A stretch of DNA of 64,000 bases from Cycas panzhihuaensis (Eukaryota > Cycadophyta). Positions 11,982 to 23,165 of the stretch are shown in pieces. The notes under the pieces were generated by a model. That model was given only the letters and a program-made list of their open reading frames with translations, was not told where the DNA came from and ran no database searches. Each line of letters starts with the position of its first letter. Within the stretch, counting starts at the first letter, position 1. The stretch lies in contig CM041465.1 in assembly GCA_023213395.1 (NCBI GenBank), positions 137,461,741 through 137,525,740 of the forward strand. The letters are read 5' to 3'. Made by a program: the position numbers and the translations under genes.

Positions 11982-14453
11982 TGAAACGCTCTCCGCGGGG
12001 CAATGACCCAATGTCTCGCAGGGAAGGGCATAAAAACAATATGCTAAGCAAGCTAGAAAGCGAGGATGATACCTCGCAGGATGTCCGGTGGCGCCGAGCG
12101 CAGTACGGATCGCAAGGTGCCCGGTTGCTTCTGTGTGGCCGCAGTAAGGCGAGACCTTCCTACCCTTTGGATGGCCGGAAGGAAAAGGAACTCACGGCCG
12201 CGACTTCTCGAGGCAACGAGAAGGCCGAGGGGCAACCAACCAAATGTGAAAAGGGTATGGTATAAGGGGTGCAAGGTGTAAATGGGTCCTCTACTACTAC
12301 GTTATGCAATGTAATAAAGTAATACAAGAAAGCAAATGTAAAATAAACAGTTATTTTTTCCTTTTTCTTTTATATTCATTTACCTATCAAAGTAAATGCA
12401 AAGAGACGTAAAAGCATAAAGAAGACACGAGAGATACGTGGAAAATACCCGGATATGACGTCCGAGCAAAAACACAGGTCCCCCTCTACAGGCCCTCTCC
12501 GTCCTCCACGCATGCAACGTCGATCGAAGACAACAAAGGGGGTTCACTTACCTCCCCGAGAGCATGCAAGGACTAAATAAACTGAAAGGACGGAAAGTAA
12601 AGCTCAAAACAAGAAGGGGGAAGAATACCGTGCGAGAGCCGACCGGCAACGGGTTGATCTCGCGCACCACTCCCTCTTAAACGACCCTGCACACAAACGG
12701 GAAGAACACTCTCCTCTCGGGAGAGAGGCTACAAAGCACGACAATATATATATATATGTACTGAAAATGAAATCAACTAAGCTAGAAAGATGTAGATAAG
12801 CACCATCATACAATGAAAATGAAATAAAGTCGCACAGTAAATATGCAGGCTGTCGTACACCATAAAACGCACCAAATGGGATTGAGTGTAGCCTCGGGAT
12901 GGCTAACTCACCCACGAGAGGTCTCCACAGGGTATAGGGGAAACAGTGCTAGCATGCAACAAGATGAGTCATGTAGTAACAAATTTCCTACACCAAGAGG
13001 GAAACTCAACCCAACTCTCCAAGGCTTCTCTAGCTCCGTTTCCTAAGAAAGCACGGATGCTAAAGGGAGAGAGGATAGGGAAGGAAACCCTTGGGGAGAA
13101 GGACGGCAATGGGGGACGGAACCCCGCCTATCTCCCTCAAATCCTCGTAAAAACCCTTTATGCCGGCAAGCTTAGGAAATGGCAAAAGAGAAAGCTAAGA
13201 GGAAGAGGATGGGTTTCAAGGAAATACAAGAAAATGTGCCTAACCTAGGGCAGCACTCTAGTAAGCCACAACTACAAAGATTACTTGCATCAAACGGCCA
13301 AGAGAAACTCAAAGGAAGTGCATGCAAAAGGGAGGAAAGAATTTGTAAGCAAAACAATGGAGAAAACAAGCAAAAAGCACCCACAAGAGATAATAAATAC
13401 CTTGAATAGAGAAGAACAAGTGCATGTAGGTACTTGGCCACTTGGAGGAGCAGCCCAAGCAACGTCTAAGGGGTGGTGTTGAATGTCCTTTGCAAGAGAG
13501 TAGAAGAGTAGAGCTTCGTGCAAGTTGAGAGCTTAAAAATGGATCTTTGAAGTGGTCTTTTAGTAAAGAAACCCTCTTGAAGCCTTGGGTATTTGTGGAG
13601 AAGAGTGGTGCTTGCAATGGAGCTCCGTAAGGGGCAGCAATGGCCCTGTAACTCCAACTGGTAGTAGCCCACTTCACCTCTGTCCCACTGCTGTAGAAGA
13701 AGTTCTCTTGTTCTCTGTTTCTTTGCCTTGTTTCTTTGTGGAGAAGTTGCTCTAGAAAACTTGAAAAATGAAGTGAAGAATTAAGCAAATGAGTAAGAAA
13801 AAGGCTTTTATGCCTTGGGCATAGCAAGTGAACGCTGGGGGCCTTGGGGCGCCCAATCAGATGAGCCACGCCAGCTCACGAAAAACGCGCCATCGTCGGC
13901 GGGTTTCTCTTTAAAATTTAAGCAGTACTGCATCAAGAACTCCAGATCGCTTAGTTTATCAGATCAACCCGAAATTCAAAAAGAGAAAATATAACTTGAA
14001 AATCGTGTTTTGGTAAGGTCACAAAGCTAGGCATGAAATACATCAATTAGGTGAAGGTCTAGGCCATGGGCAAGTACTCATAATGGTGCAAAGAGCCCTA
14101 ACTAAGGGTTAAACTGGGCTTAGGAAGGATTTGCAACATAAGTGGCATGCGGTAACAAGAATAAACAAGCTGGCAAAAGCATCCCGAAAGACCATGGAGA
14201 CATCGTGAGTGGTTGTATGCCATACGGGGTGTCGCATTTGCTAGGGAATGCCCCCGCTGTGAGTCATCATAGGCTGAGGGGTGCCGTTAGTCACATGCAT
14301 TATGGGCAGGCAGTCAAACAAATGCGTGTAGGCAGGCATATGTCAATCAAACTATTCTAAATTACCTTAGCAATCATAAGTAAGAACAGTAAGCACATAT
14401 ACCTGAACAAACCTGTGTCGATGTGTCTCGAGTCCATTCCCAATACCGGAACA
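11982..14453 (-). repeat. Element A 3' LTR
   Basis: This repeat is colinear with 25580-28092. On the plus strand it starts TGAAACGCTCTCC and ends CCGGAACA, giving TG...CA ends. It contains an (AT)n run near 12744-12756 that is shorter than in the partner LTR. Several short minus-strand frames (the longest at 13309-13869) are broken differently in the two LTRs and are not treated as genes. Confidence 0.9.
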
Positions 14454-14804
14454 TCGCCTCTTGGCGCAGAGCCTCACTACCTAAGCGTAATGTGATGGCG
14501 AATGCTGACAATCAAAAGTATGAGTAGCACATGCATAGATACATATATAAAAGCAATCAAGAGCAGCACGTGATCCAAGGGTGTAGGCAAGTGTCATGGC
14601 GGAACGCGTGGATAAGGGAGACTGAGACGAGGACAACGAGAGGCCACACGTTGTCTAATCATCGACCGAACCAAGGCGGCAAAGCGGGATGCCCCCATCG
14701 CTGCGATGCGACATGAAGTAAAAAGGGTGTCCGACAAAGCAAAGCAGGTATGACTAACCAACAACACTGGAGGCTTGGGCACGGGTCAAGTCTCAAGTCT
14801 GAGG
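14454..14804 (-). other. Element A spacer between second RNase H and 3' LTR
   Basis: This is the 3' untranslated part of the element. The polypurine tract expected just inside the 3' LTR is weak here: on the minus strand the edge reads AAGAGGCGA in A and CCGAGGCGA in D. No frame with recognisable content is seen. Confidence 0.5.
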
Positions 14805-15218
14805 CTAGTCTAGAAGAGGGAGGCGGCGCTCAAGGATGAGGCGGACGAGGCTGTCGGCCTCAGCGTTGAGGTGCCTTATAATATGTTGGATATCTACTGA
14901 CGAGAAACGAGTTAGGAGGGACCTGGCGGCAGACGCAAGAGTTCTCAGATGAGGGCATCGCACCTGGTAAACCTGGGTGAGATGAGACACCACAACCTGA
15001 GAATCGCAAAACAACACAATGGAACTGCAATGGAAACGAAGAGCATCGGTAAGGGCTTCAATAACGGCCGTGTATTCGGCTTCGTTATTGGTAGCCTCAG
15101 GAAGAAAGACTCCGGAACGCATGTAATCGTGCCCGGAGGGACTACGAAGAATCCACGCAGTGGCAGAAGGCCCGGGGTTGCCGCGACTTCCACCATCTGT
15201 GAAAATGAGGAAAGACAT
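14805..15218 (-). CDS. Stand-alone archaeal-like RNase H (second RNase H of element A)
   Basis: This open frame of 137 residues is an RNase H-fold nuclease that would cut the RNA strand of RNA/DNA hybrids during reverse transcription. The N-terminal FTDGGSRGNPGPS is the hallmark of the archaeal-like type. All four acidic residues are visible: D8 in FTDGG, E48 in NEAEY, D72 in FCDSQ and D122 in AEADSL. It is separate from the RNase H fused to RT, lies downstream of pol, and is divided from it by the antisense gene. The ATG at 15218 sits two codons before the first beta strand, so this start is plausible. How it is expressed (splicing, internal promoter or read-through) is not visible. Element D carries a frameshifted copy. 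Confidence 0.85.
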   Translation of the reverse strand: MSFLIFTDGGSRGNPGPSATAWILRSPSGHDYMRSGVFLPEATNNEAEYTAVIEALTDALRFHCSSIVLFCDSQVVVSHLTQVYQVRCPHLRTLASAARSLLTRFSSVDIQHIIRHLNAEADSLVRLILERRLPLLD

Positions 15219-15738
15219 GGTCGACTGCTAAACCCTGGTAAATAATCACAAATAGCAATGTAAGTAACACAAAGACTCGAATAGCAGGCGCGGAGCGGGC
15301 TGCGAAGGGTAGGAGGACCTAGCAATGAGGTTACCTGAAAACGAGAGCAAGCAATCAGGGCAATCGATCGGGAGTAGGCGGAAAGGGCGCTCGAGTCCCC
15401 AAAAGTTGCTTGAAGAAAACATGCCCAAACGGGAGCATTTCTTTTGGGAGCCTCAGGGGCGAGAAAGGGCTGCAAAAACGAGTCCAGGGCGGCGAAACGA
15501 GCCAAACGAGTATAAACTTGGGCATGCACGGGAGCAGCGCGCAAAACGATGCAAAAGGCCCTGGCCAAAAGCGCAATAATGAGGCGCTATAAACGCTCTT
15601 ACAAGCGAGGGGAAAAAGGGTGCCCATGAAGCGCAACGAGCGGCAGGGCCAGAAGGCAAAAGCCATCATCGCGAGAAGACAGTCCCAACGACTGTCACGA
15701 AGCCAAAAACGGAAGAAGTGCCCACCGGGGCCCCCGCC
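15219..15738. promoter_or_regulatory. Intergenic region between divergent RNase H and antisense gene (element A)
   Basis: This 520-bp GC-rich stretch separates the minus-strand RNase H start from the plus-strand TATA box. Minus-strand frames across it (such as 15355-15777) are rich in Phe, Leu and Pro, match nothing recognised and are broken in D. It is therefore read as a possible shared promoter region rather than coding DNA. It corresponds to 50988-51499 in D. Confidence 0.45.
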
Positions 15739-15747
15739 TATAAAAGG
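15739..15747 (+). promoter_or_regulatory. TATA box of antisense gene, element A
   Basis: TATAAAAGG preceded by CCGCC lies 167 bp upstream of the proposed ATG at 15906. The same place in D has TATATAAGG (51500) in a matching context, 162 bp from its ATG. Conservation of a good plant TATA motif on the strand opposite to the element's transcript supports a dedicated promoter. Confidence 0.65.
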
Positions 15748-15905
15748 AAAATCAATGAAAACCGGATTCATTTTCACCGGCTCTCGTGCGAAACCAGAGC
15801 CTTTCCCTTACGATGCGAAGCGCTGCTCGACTTCAGAGGCACACCGAGGACGATCCGACCGTCGGATTCGCGCGAGGAGACAGTCACCACAACCTTAGAG
15901 ACGCT

Positions 15906-18086
15906 ATGGCGACCGTCAGACCGGATCCAGTGAGTGGATCCAACGATACCTTAGTCATTTCGTAATTTGAAATTGATTGTTTTTTATTTAAATTTAATAC
16001 TTTTTCATGCCCCTTATGGGCGATTTGAGGCCTCTCAAAGTCCGAATTAGACCCAGAAAGAGGGGACACAGGCATTAGTGTCTCGGGTCCACAGGGGTCC
16101 ACCACAAAAATTTTCGATTTTCCGAGGCCAAAAACCCCCTTTTTGGAGGTTCGCCGAAAGATCGCAAAGATCGCGTGATCTTTGCCGCAGCTGGAAGGGG
16201 AAAAGAAATCGCCGTGGGGCCCGCTCTAAATTTAGTGGTACGGCTAAATTTGGAGCCAGACGCAGTAAAATCGAAAATAAGAACGGGGCCCAAATAGCCT
16301 CCAAATCGGAAAAGACAACCGACAAGATAGTAGGAGCCAGTGATCGCTAGGAGATTAACTTTGACTGATTTTTACTAGTTGCAGTGCGCTATCGCGTGGA
16401 TAATCGCGAACGCTTAAGATGCCCATCTTGAGCTGGTTGGAGATGTCGACAGAGGAGGATAGGATAGTCCTGAAGAGATGCAGCCTATACAAGGCCCTGA
16501 AGACCCCAATTCAGATCGGATCGAGACTCACGGTGGACATAGTGTCGCACTGGGACAAGAGGAGGCACGTGTTTCACTTGCCACAGATAGGAGATGTCAC
16601 CATTACTCCAGAGGATATCGCATCCTGGGGTGCCGGCGACGGGGAGACCCGTGAGATCGAGGACGCCTGCAGACCGAGGCAAAGACACACGAGGCGCCCG
16701 TTCTCACGGGGAGCTAGATGGTAGTGAGGGGAGCCCTCCTCAGCATTGCTGTGATTCCTCGCGAGGAAGCTTATTTTGCTATGCATTCCTGGATCTCCCG
16801 AAGCTACGTGAGAGATCCTGAGGAGGATGGGTAGACGAAAGACGGCAGGGTGAGGCCGGCGAGGATGGATTGGGCCACGCTTAGGCGAACCTCGCCGCCC
16901 GCCTAGACACTATCGAGATCGTGTAAGAGGACTTTCAGACAAAGACACAATGCTAGTTTTTCGATCACTGGCAGCTGGCACCAGCAGGGGCCGTTCCCCA
17001 TAGCGAGGTGGGCCCCGATGGTCCACAGGTGGCAGACGAGATTCCGGGGGACGGAGGACCAGGCCCATGTCCTCCGGTCGGTCGACGCGACATCACTCGA
17101 CCTCCTCGCCCTGACCGACTATGTGGCAGATCCATACAGAGCGGTGAGGTGGGCGAGTGATGACCCAGGAGGAGGAGGAGGAGCACCCATCGAGGCCAGT
17201 GACGATGACGACGACAATGGGGGAGATGATAGTGACGACGGGGGAGATGGTGCTGGCCCATCGTGACCTGCAGGAGAGGCAGGTCCATCACAGCCATCAG
17301 GGGGTGCAGTAGGACCATCCGGTGCTGCCATAGGAGGGGCAGGCCCTTCAGGAGCTGCAGAGGCGAGCTGACTACAGAGACCCGGGAGCAGTTCAATCGT
17401 GGCCGAGACTGAGGGCGAGAGTCGAGCCGCCCCGCCCGGGATGAGGCCGAGCCGAGGATGCTCGAGGATGAGGCACCGGCAGCTGGCGGGGAGCCAGGAG
17501 AGGAGGATGTCGCCCGAGCAAAGGGTCCGGCGGCCACGGCAGGTGAGACCTCAACCGCTCCTTAGTCGTTGACACCTGCAGAGCTTTGATTTTATTTTTC
17601 TATACATCGAGGATACACACCGACACATGGCATGTTGCATTGGCGTGTAGTGAGGCATGAGGTCGGTCGAGGTCTGCGTGAGGGAGTTGTTCCTTCAGGT
17701 CTATGCAGAGGGGCAACCGCCCATCCAGGCAGAGGACGCGCCAGGCCTGGACGGAGACTACATGCGGCGTTCACCACCGGGTGAGAGTACGAGACATCTG
17801 GGTTGCAGAGACCTAGGAGCATATGGCATTCCGGGGACAGCTGCAGTAAGAGCTCGATGCGACCAGGGGCGAGCGGGATGAGCTGCGCGGACGGACCCAG
17901 GCCTCAGAGAGCCAGAGCGGGCTAGGAGGGGATACGAGATCAAGACTGCCTCGGGCCCCAGAGGAGCGCCTTAAGGCGTCGGAGGATAGGGCTTGGGCAG
18001 TCGAGGAGGGACTCCGTGGCGAGAGGGACCGCATCCAGGTCCGCTACGACCAGCTGGTGGCCCAGATGATCTCGAGGTCTAAATGA
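15906..18086 (+). pseudogene. Antisense PMD-like gene, copy in element A
   Basis: This gene is read against the element. Exon 1 is 15906-15929 and encodes MATVRPDP; intron 1 is 15930-16384 (GTGAGT...TTGCAG). Exon 2 is 16385-17542, intron 2 begins with GTGAGA at 17543, and exon 3 runs to about 18086. Exon 2 holds a segment resembling the plant mobile domain found in transposon-derived and MAIN-type proteins: a SHWDKRRHVFHLP stretch, then VTITPEDIA. A second block, corresponding to the MDW...LVAQLD and CWFFYHF parts of copy C, follows. Next come an Asp-rich run and a Gly/Pro/Ser region; exon 3 begins with an EGQPPIQ segment. This copy has stops near the exon 2 start, frameshifts, and a 2-bp loss at the intron 2 acceptor. 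The PMD assignment was made by eye. Confidence 0.6.
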
Positions 18087-18949
18087 GCCGACACACACAC
18101 ACACAATGGCCACGACTCCCGAGACGGCCTCGGACGAGGAGAGTGAGGCAGGCATCGCGGAGGCCTGTGAGGAGCCTCACAGGATGTGGTCCCTGTGAGA
18201 GGGATCACACAGCCGGAGATGGGACCCTGTGGTTTGGACAGCAAGTGAGACCAGGCACACACATGTATGATTTTGGCGGGAAAGCACGGGCCTCCAGGGG
18301 GTCATATGTAGGCTCACATGATTGTACCCCCCCTACAAGGATCTCGGCTTCCCACATACACGATGTACTATGACATTTTGATATATATATATATACATGG
18401 GGTAATTGGAATCCCATTTTTTGACATGAAATGGCGTGTATCATGTACGATAGAGGTAGCATGTATGATTTACTTTTGTAAATGAATATTTTTGTATGTT
18501 GTAAATGTAAATATGTAAATATGTAAATATGTAAATGTACAAATGTCTATATTTTGTTGTAAAGGTTTTGTAAATATGCAGGTGTTTCCATCCATGCATG
18601 GCCATACGTCTAACAGGAGCACACGCATCCACCGTGAGCAGAGGTGATCGAGAGGCGTGAGGTTAGAAGATAGGGCGACATGCACGTCCACAGGGGAGCA
18701 TAACGGAATATGCGGAGGAAACGACAAGCACGAAAAGGGGAGTAACGATACTCCATAACGTCGTCCTAGGTTGGGGAATGCCCAAATAGGAGGACAAAGG
18801 TTCCCAAGAGGCATGGGAACGCGGGTTCCGCGGGAGGAACCGGAAGAAAAACCGAAAACCCATCTTAAATTGCCATTCTACCCGGGGTTGGGAGGAATGG
18901 AGACAATTTAAAATGGTAGTTTAAGCTCATTTCGGAGCACGGCGAAGAG
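18087..18949. other. Spacer between convergent antisense gene and integrase (element A)
   Basis: This is the 3' flank of the antisense gene. It holds a (TA)n run with a GGGGTAATTGG hairpin-like block (18379-18417) and an AAATATGT-type short tandem run (18500-18545). An inverted repeat at about 18862-18922 has CATCTTAAATTGCCATTC as one arm and GAATGG...CAATTTAAAATGG as the other. The same blocks occur in D and, diverged, in C. No gene is seen. Confidence 0.6.
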
Positions 18950-20200
18950 ATCACGCCAGAGAACTTCTTGAGGAATTTCGCTGACCGCTTTTCAAACTCC
19001 AAGCCGCCCAAGGTGGCGATCACAGAGGCGCCAGCTATCGAGGCTCTCGAGAACGATTAAGGACCTACCCACTTGGGCCCGAATTTGGCCAAGCGATCGA
19101 GAGATACTCTAATTTGAGGAAGTGGTCCCCAGGATACAAAGGACGGGCACGAAGGTGTTTATCGTATGTCCTTTGCAAATGGGCTTTCGAAGCGAGGTTC
19201 GCTGATAAGTCGCTAGCGCCTCTCATCCAGTGGCCTCGAGGTCTAGGAGACGAGGCAGCGAGTAGACTCCTCATTGATGAGGCCTCAAGGGAGACCCGAG
19301 AGAAGGGACCTCCACTTCCAACGGGAGTATCGCTCATCCCATAGACTAGCGAGAATGGGGTCATCCCAGAGTCGTCCTGGATAGAGGTGCGATAAGCCCA
19401 CAGAGCGGAAGGGAGTCGGATATGCCGCCTCTTTGAGACCGAGCGACGCTTTCTTCAGATGCCAATGAGCGCCTTGTTGAAAGACTCAATCGTCTGCTGG
19501 CTTGGGGTAATAAGGGACGACGCCTTGTGTGAGATTTTGAATTTCTCACACACCGGCCCATCTCCTTACTACACAGGGGGGTTCCATTATCCGCAATTAG
19601 GACATCCGGAATTCCAAAACGGCATAATGTCCGGGTAGACGGTGGCTATCGTCTTGCCAGGGTAGTAGTGGACAGGGGATCGCCTCGCCCATTTAGTAAA
19701 GTACTCGTGAGCCATGGGATGAATTTATGTTGTGCGGATGATGGTGGTGATATGGCCCCGATGAGGTCTAAACCCCATTGGAAAAAGGGCCACAGAGACA
19801 TGATAGGATGTAGTGCCTCGGAAGGTATGTGAGAGACGTTGGTGTGCTCTTGGCAACGCCGGCATCTAAGGGCGCAAGCGCATGCCCTTGAACAAGGACG
19901 GCCAATAATAGCCCATGCGGAGGATCCTTTGGGCCATAGATTGGCCCCTGCAAATGCCATGATGGCACTCGCGGAGTATTTGGTCCGCCGTCAGAGCGAC
20001 GCAATCAAGGTGATCCCATCGAAGGATCTCTTATATAACACCCCGCCCACGAGGAGGTGTTGCCTAGCGATGGCGCGACACATGACCGACTTTGCTGCCG
20101 CCAGGCGATATTCTCGCCGAGTCAAATATCGCACGATGTCGCCATACCACTCGTTATCGCGAGTGGGGAGGAGAAACATCACGACGGTCATGATGGACGC
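18950..20200 (-). pseudogene. Element A integrase (frameshifted)
   Basis: From the N-terminus, the fragments show the linker and HHCC zinc-binding part (NEWYGDIVRYLT, then VLYKRSFDG), CALRCRRCQEH supplying the Cys pair, and the start of the catalytic core (WGLDLIGAI). The C-terminal region contains MTPFSLVYG, NLASKAHLQRTYDKH and RPLYPGDHFLKLEY. These are standard integrase landmarks of plant Ty3/gypsy elements. Several frameshifts split the frame, so no full integrase can be read. The tail ends just before the inverted repeat. There is no chromodomain. Confidence 0.8.
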
Positions 20201-20215
20201 ACCGTGAAGGAGTCG

Positions 20216-20935
20216 TCAACAGTGACGCCGCCTCGCTGGGGATGGCGATCGATTAACCTGCTCGCCACTACCATTCCCTTCTTCGACTTCGTTGACGACC
20301 GCAAGTCGAATTCTTGAAGCAGATGGCCCAACGTCCCGCCCCACCACAACCGAACGGGTGAGTAAGTAACGCCAGGGATCGGATTGAACGATCACCTTGG
20401 TCGTATTACCGAGCAAGTAGTGCCAGAATTTCTTGGTCGCATGGACCAAGGAGAGGCATTCCTTTTCGGCAGGGGGATAGTTTAATTAAGCGGCAACGAG
20501 GGTGCGGCTAATGAAATAAATGGCCCTCTCGGTTCCCGAATCGTCTTCCTGTGTGAGCATTGCACCTAGGGATTCATCGGTTGCCGAGGTGTATAAGATG
20601 AAAGGCCTATCGAAGTGAGGAGGTGCCAGCGTAGGGGTGGATACGAGAGCTTCCTTGAGCCCTACGAAGGCCTTTTGGGTCTTGTCTGACCAGACAAAAG
20701 GAGCTCCTTTCTTCAATAGGTTCGTAAGAGGCTTGGCGTTTATGGTGAAATCCGCCAAAAAGCGCCTCAAGAAACCCCACCGCCTAGAACGACTTAATTT
20801 GTCGCTGGGTCCTAGCGCGCATGTCAAGGATCGCCTTGACTTTTTCTGGATGGATTTGGATTCCTTGTTGAGACACAAGGAAACCAAGGAGTTTGCCCGA
20901 GGTAACGGCAAACACGCATTTTCGGGTTCGTTAAC
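20216..20935 (-). pseudogene. Element A RT connection and pol RNase H (frameshifted)
   Basis: The landmark order is: a LGPSDK...LRRFLADFTINAKPLTNLLKKG connection, WSDKTQKAFVGLKEAL, then PFILYTSATDESLGAMLTQED. The last segment starts the RNase H domain, where the usual aspartate of a YTDAS-type motif is replaced by serine in this frame. IYFISRTLVAA and the YLLGNTTKVIVQSD segment follow. Stops and shifts interrupt the domain. This is the ordinary pol RNase H and is distinct from the stand-alone copy at 14805-15218. Confidence 0.75.
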
Positions 20936-20959
20936 ATGGTACTTGCGGCACCGATGGCG

Positions 20960-21600
20960 CGCGAAGTCGGAAAGATGATGGGCTCGGAGCGGAGAGGCCC
21001 ATCATGTCGTCCATGAAGACCTCCAACGTATTGTTGATGAGGTCGTGGAAGATGAAATGCATGGCCCTTTGATAAGTAGCCCCTGCATTTTTAAGACCAA
21101 AGGGCATCGCCTTATAGGCAAAGGTACCCCATGGCGTGGTGAAGGTCTTTGGGGGAGATCTGGATCTGGTTATAGCCGGAGAAGCCGCCCATCAGGGATA
21201 TAACTTCGAATCCGGCCATGTGATTGATTATGATCGATGAAAGGAAGGAGAAAGTTGTCCTTAGGACAAGCGTTATTTATGTCGCGAAAATCAACACAAA
21301 TATGAATGGTCCCGTTCTTTTTAGCAACGGGAACGATATTCGATACCCACTTTGGGTAATCGATGGAGGAAATAAGTCCCGCTTCCAGAAGCTTCTCAAC
21401 TTCCATCTTAACGGCGGCCGAGAGCTTCGGGTGAAGGGGACGTTGCTCGACGCACGGGCGAGCGCCGTGAAAGGTCGTAAGGTTATGCACAACGATGGAG
21501 GGGTCAATGCCCTTCATGTCTAAGTATTCCCACGTAAATACGTCGCGAAATTCCCAGAATAGGAGGGCGTATTCCCTCACCTCGTCAGGGTACACCGCCC
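20960..21600 (-). pseudogene. Element A reverse transcriptase (frameshifted)
   Basis: The N-terminal part reads FRDVFTWEYLDMKGIDPSIV, then LLEAGLISSIDYPKWVSNIV and VAKKNGTIHICVDFRDIN. This is the typical plant Ty3/gypsy RT fingers/palm start with the first catalytic Asp region. The active-site box is present downstream as LEVFMDDMMGLS (about 21000-21030), an F-M-D-D form of the usual Y/V-x-D-D. Frameshifts near 21170-21240 separate the blocks. The sequence resembles the Ogre/Tat RT branch. Confidence 0.85.
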
Positions 21601-21609
21601 TACCTTGAT

Positions 21610-22390
21610 GACCCTATCCGGCAAGGACTATGTCTGGGTTGCCCCCATGCACATGGCATTCCCTTCCTCGAAATGGAGGGGCAAGGTCAAGCGGAAGGGA
21701 GGAAGGAAGAGGGATTGGGTCTAATGTGGACCCAATCGCTAAGACCTTCCGTGGCCAAGCTTGTGGTGACCAGGAGGCAAGCTTGGCATGGCACCGCCAG
21801 TGTTCGAGCAAGGCCTCGTCGTCTTGAGTAGTCCACGCCATCGATGGCCCGACTTGAATGGGCGAGGCGAGAGATGGCGCGGAGCGATAGGACCCAGATG
21901 GCACAGCGCGCCATCCGCCGTGGACGATGAAGGAGAGTCACGGAGAGGCCCCTCGTAAAAAGCAAGAGGGGAACTCTCAGCATTGTCAACTACGGGAGGC
22001 GACGAGGTGGAAGAGCTCGGGATATGATGATCAACATGCGCAATGTCATGTGACATGTGAAAGTGGCCCGGCTCTACCACAAAAGTGGCCCTAGGAGGGA
22101 GGTTAGGGCTAGGAAGGCACCCCACACCGTGCGAGAAGGAGCAGGGGCGGGTGAGGACGATCCTCATCCTCATTATGGGATCCGTTATCATCAAACACGG
22201 TGACATACCTATAACTCCCAACACCAATAGGAGCAAAGCGCGTCAAGCTAGGGGAAGAAGACGCAGGACTTTCTTCTCGGTAGGAGGAATCAGGAATTCT
22301 AATAGAGCAAGCTGAGGCATGGTTAGGAGGGCGTTTGTTTCCCTTCGTATGACCATGGCTTGCACAGGCTGAGGCTAGCGGTGGCGAGCG
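21610..22390 (-). pseudogene. Element A protease-RT linker (Ser-rich, acidic)
   Basis: This linker lies between the protease end and RT. It contains the family-conserved phrase FAPIGVGSY followed by an acidic N-E-D-E-D run, Ser/Pro-rich stretches and a closing GVDY...DEALLEHL block. C (39720-40350) and E (46450-47060) carry the same phrases. No known domain is recognised. Here the frames are broken by small indels. Confidence 0.65.
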
Positions 22391-23165
22391 ATCGTCATGG
22401 AGGACAACTTTCATTTGTCCATTGTGGACAAACTTGAGTTGCCCCAACGTGGAACACATGACTCCCATTTCATCAAGCCATGGTCGACCCAGGAGCAGGT
22501 TGTAATCAACATCGACATCAAGGACGACGATGTCGGTAACAACGGTCTTTTCCTCGAGGGTAAGAGGTATCGAGGCATCCTAAGGGAGTCTTCTCGGCAC
22601 CATCATAACTCCGACGCCATGGGCGGTTCCAAGGCGGAAACGCCGAGCTCTTGCATAACGCGCAAGGGCATGGCGTTAACGGAGGAACCGTTGTCCATGA
22701 CGGTTCTCCGTAGCGTGCAATCGGGAGTATCTAGTTCCATTGGCGTTCCCTTCCACTAGACGCGGGGAGATCTCTGGGATCGAAAGAGATAGTGGGTTCG
22801 TCGCTTGGGGTTGTACCCAAGGCGTGAACGGATGCGTCATTCGATCCAAGAGCTTCTAGAAGGAGCGCTCGTTTCTCCGGGCAACTTCTCAAGATGTCCA
22901 TGATGGACATCCCGGCGGCCACTGTAAGAAGCTCTTTGACTACGGAGAAAGACTTACCCCTCCCCGTGGGTTGGGTAAGGGCTCTTCTAAAGTCGAATCG
23001 CCCGGGGCGCACGGGAATAGTCTTGGGAAGTGCGGGAATCTCCGGAGGAGTAACATCCGGAGGAGGATCAAGCTGCGAGGTAGACGCGGAGGCACCTGTT
23101 GCCTCCTTGGCGGCTTGAGACCGGGTTAACGCATAGAGAGGAGTGGTCTCGAGCATCTAGATCAC
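22391..23165 (-). pseudogene. Element A protease region
   Basis: The 141-codon frame at 22731-23156 starts with LETTPLYALTRSQAAKEA and ends in SSGRERQWN, just before the protease core. It includes VVKELLTVAAGMSIMDILRS and LLLEALGSN. The aspartic-protease core follows in shifted frames down to about 22400. In D the same region reads V-D-N-G-S-S with LLLGRPW as the second hallmark, a form seen in Ogre-type elements. It would process the polyprotein. This copy is disrupted. Confidence 0.75.

Noticed and set aside
13309-13869. 186-codon minus-strand frame in the left LTR of element A
   Set aside because: The equivalent region of the other LTR (26908-27514) is split into two frames and no domain is visible, so it is probably chance openness in LTR sequence.
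15355-15777. 140-codon minus-strand frame upstream of the second RNase H
   Set aside because: Composition is Phe/Leu/Pro-rich, it is not kept in D, and it covers the TATA box and leader of the opposing gene.
17018-17266. Acidic 82-codon plus-strand frame considered as a separate gene
   Set aside because: It aligns with the exon 2 Asp-rich region of the antisense gene in C and D, so it is part of that gene.
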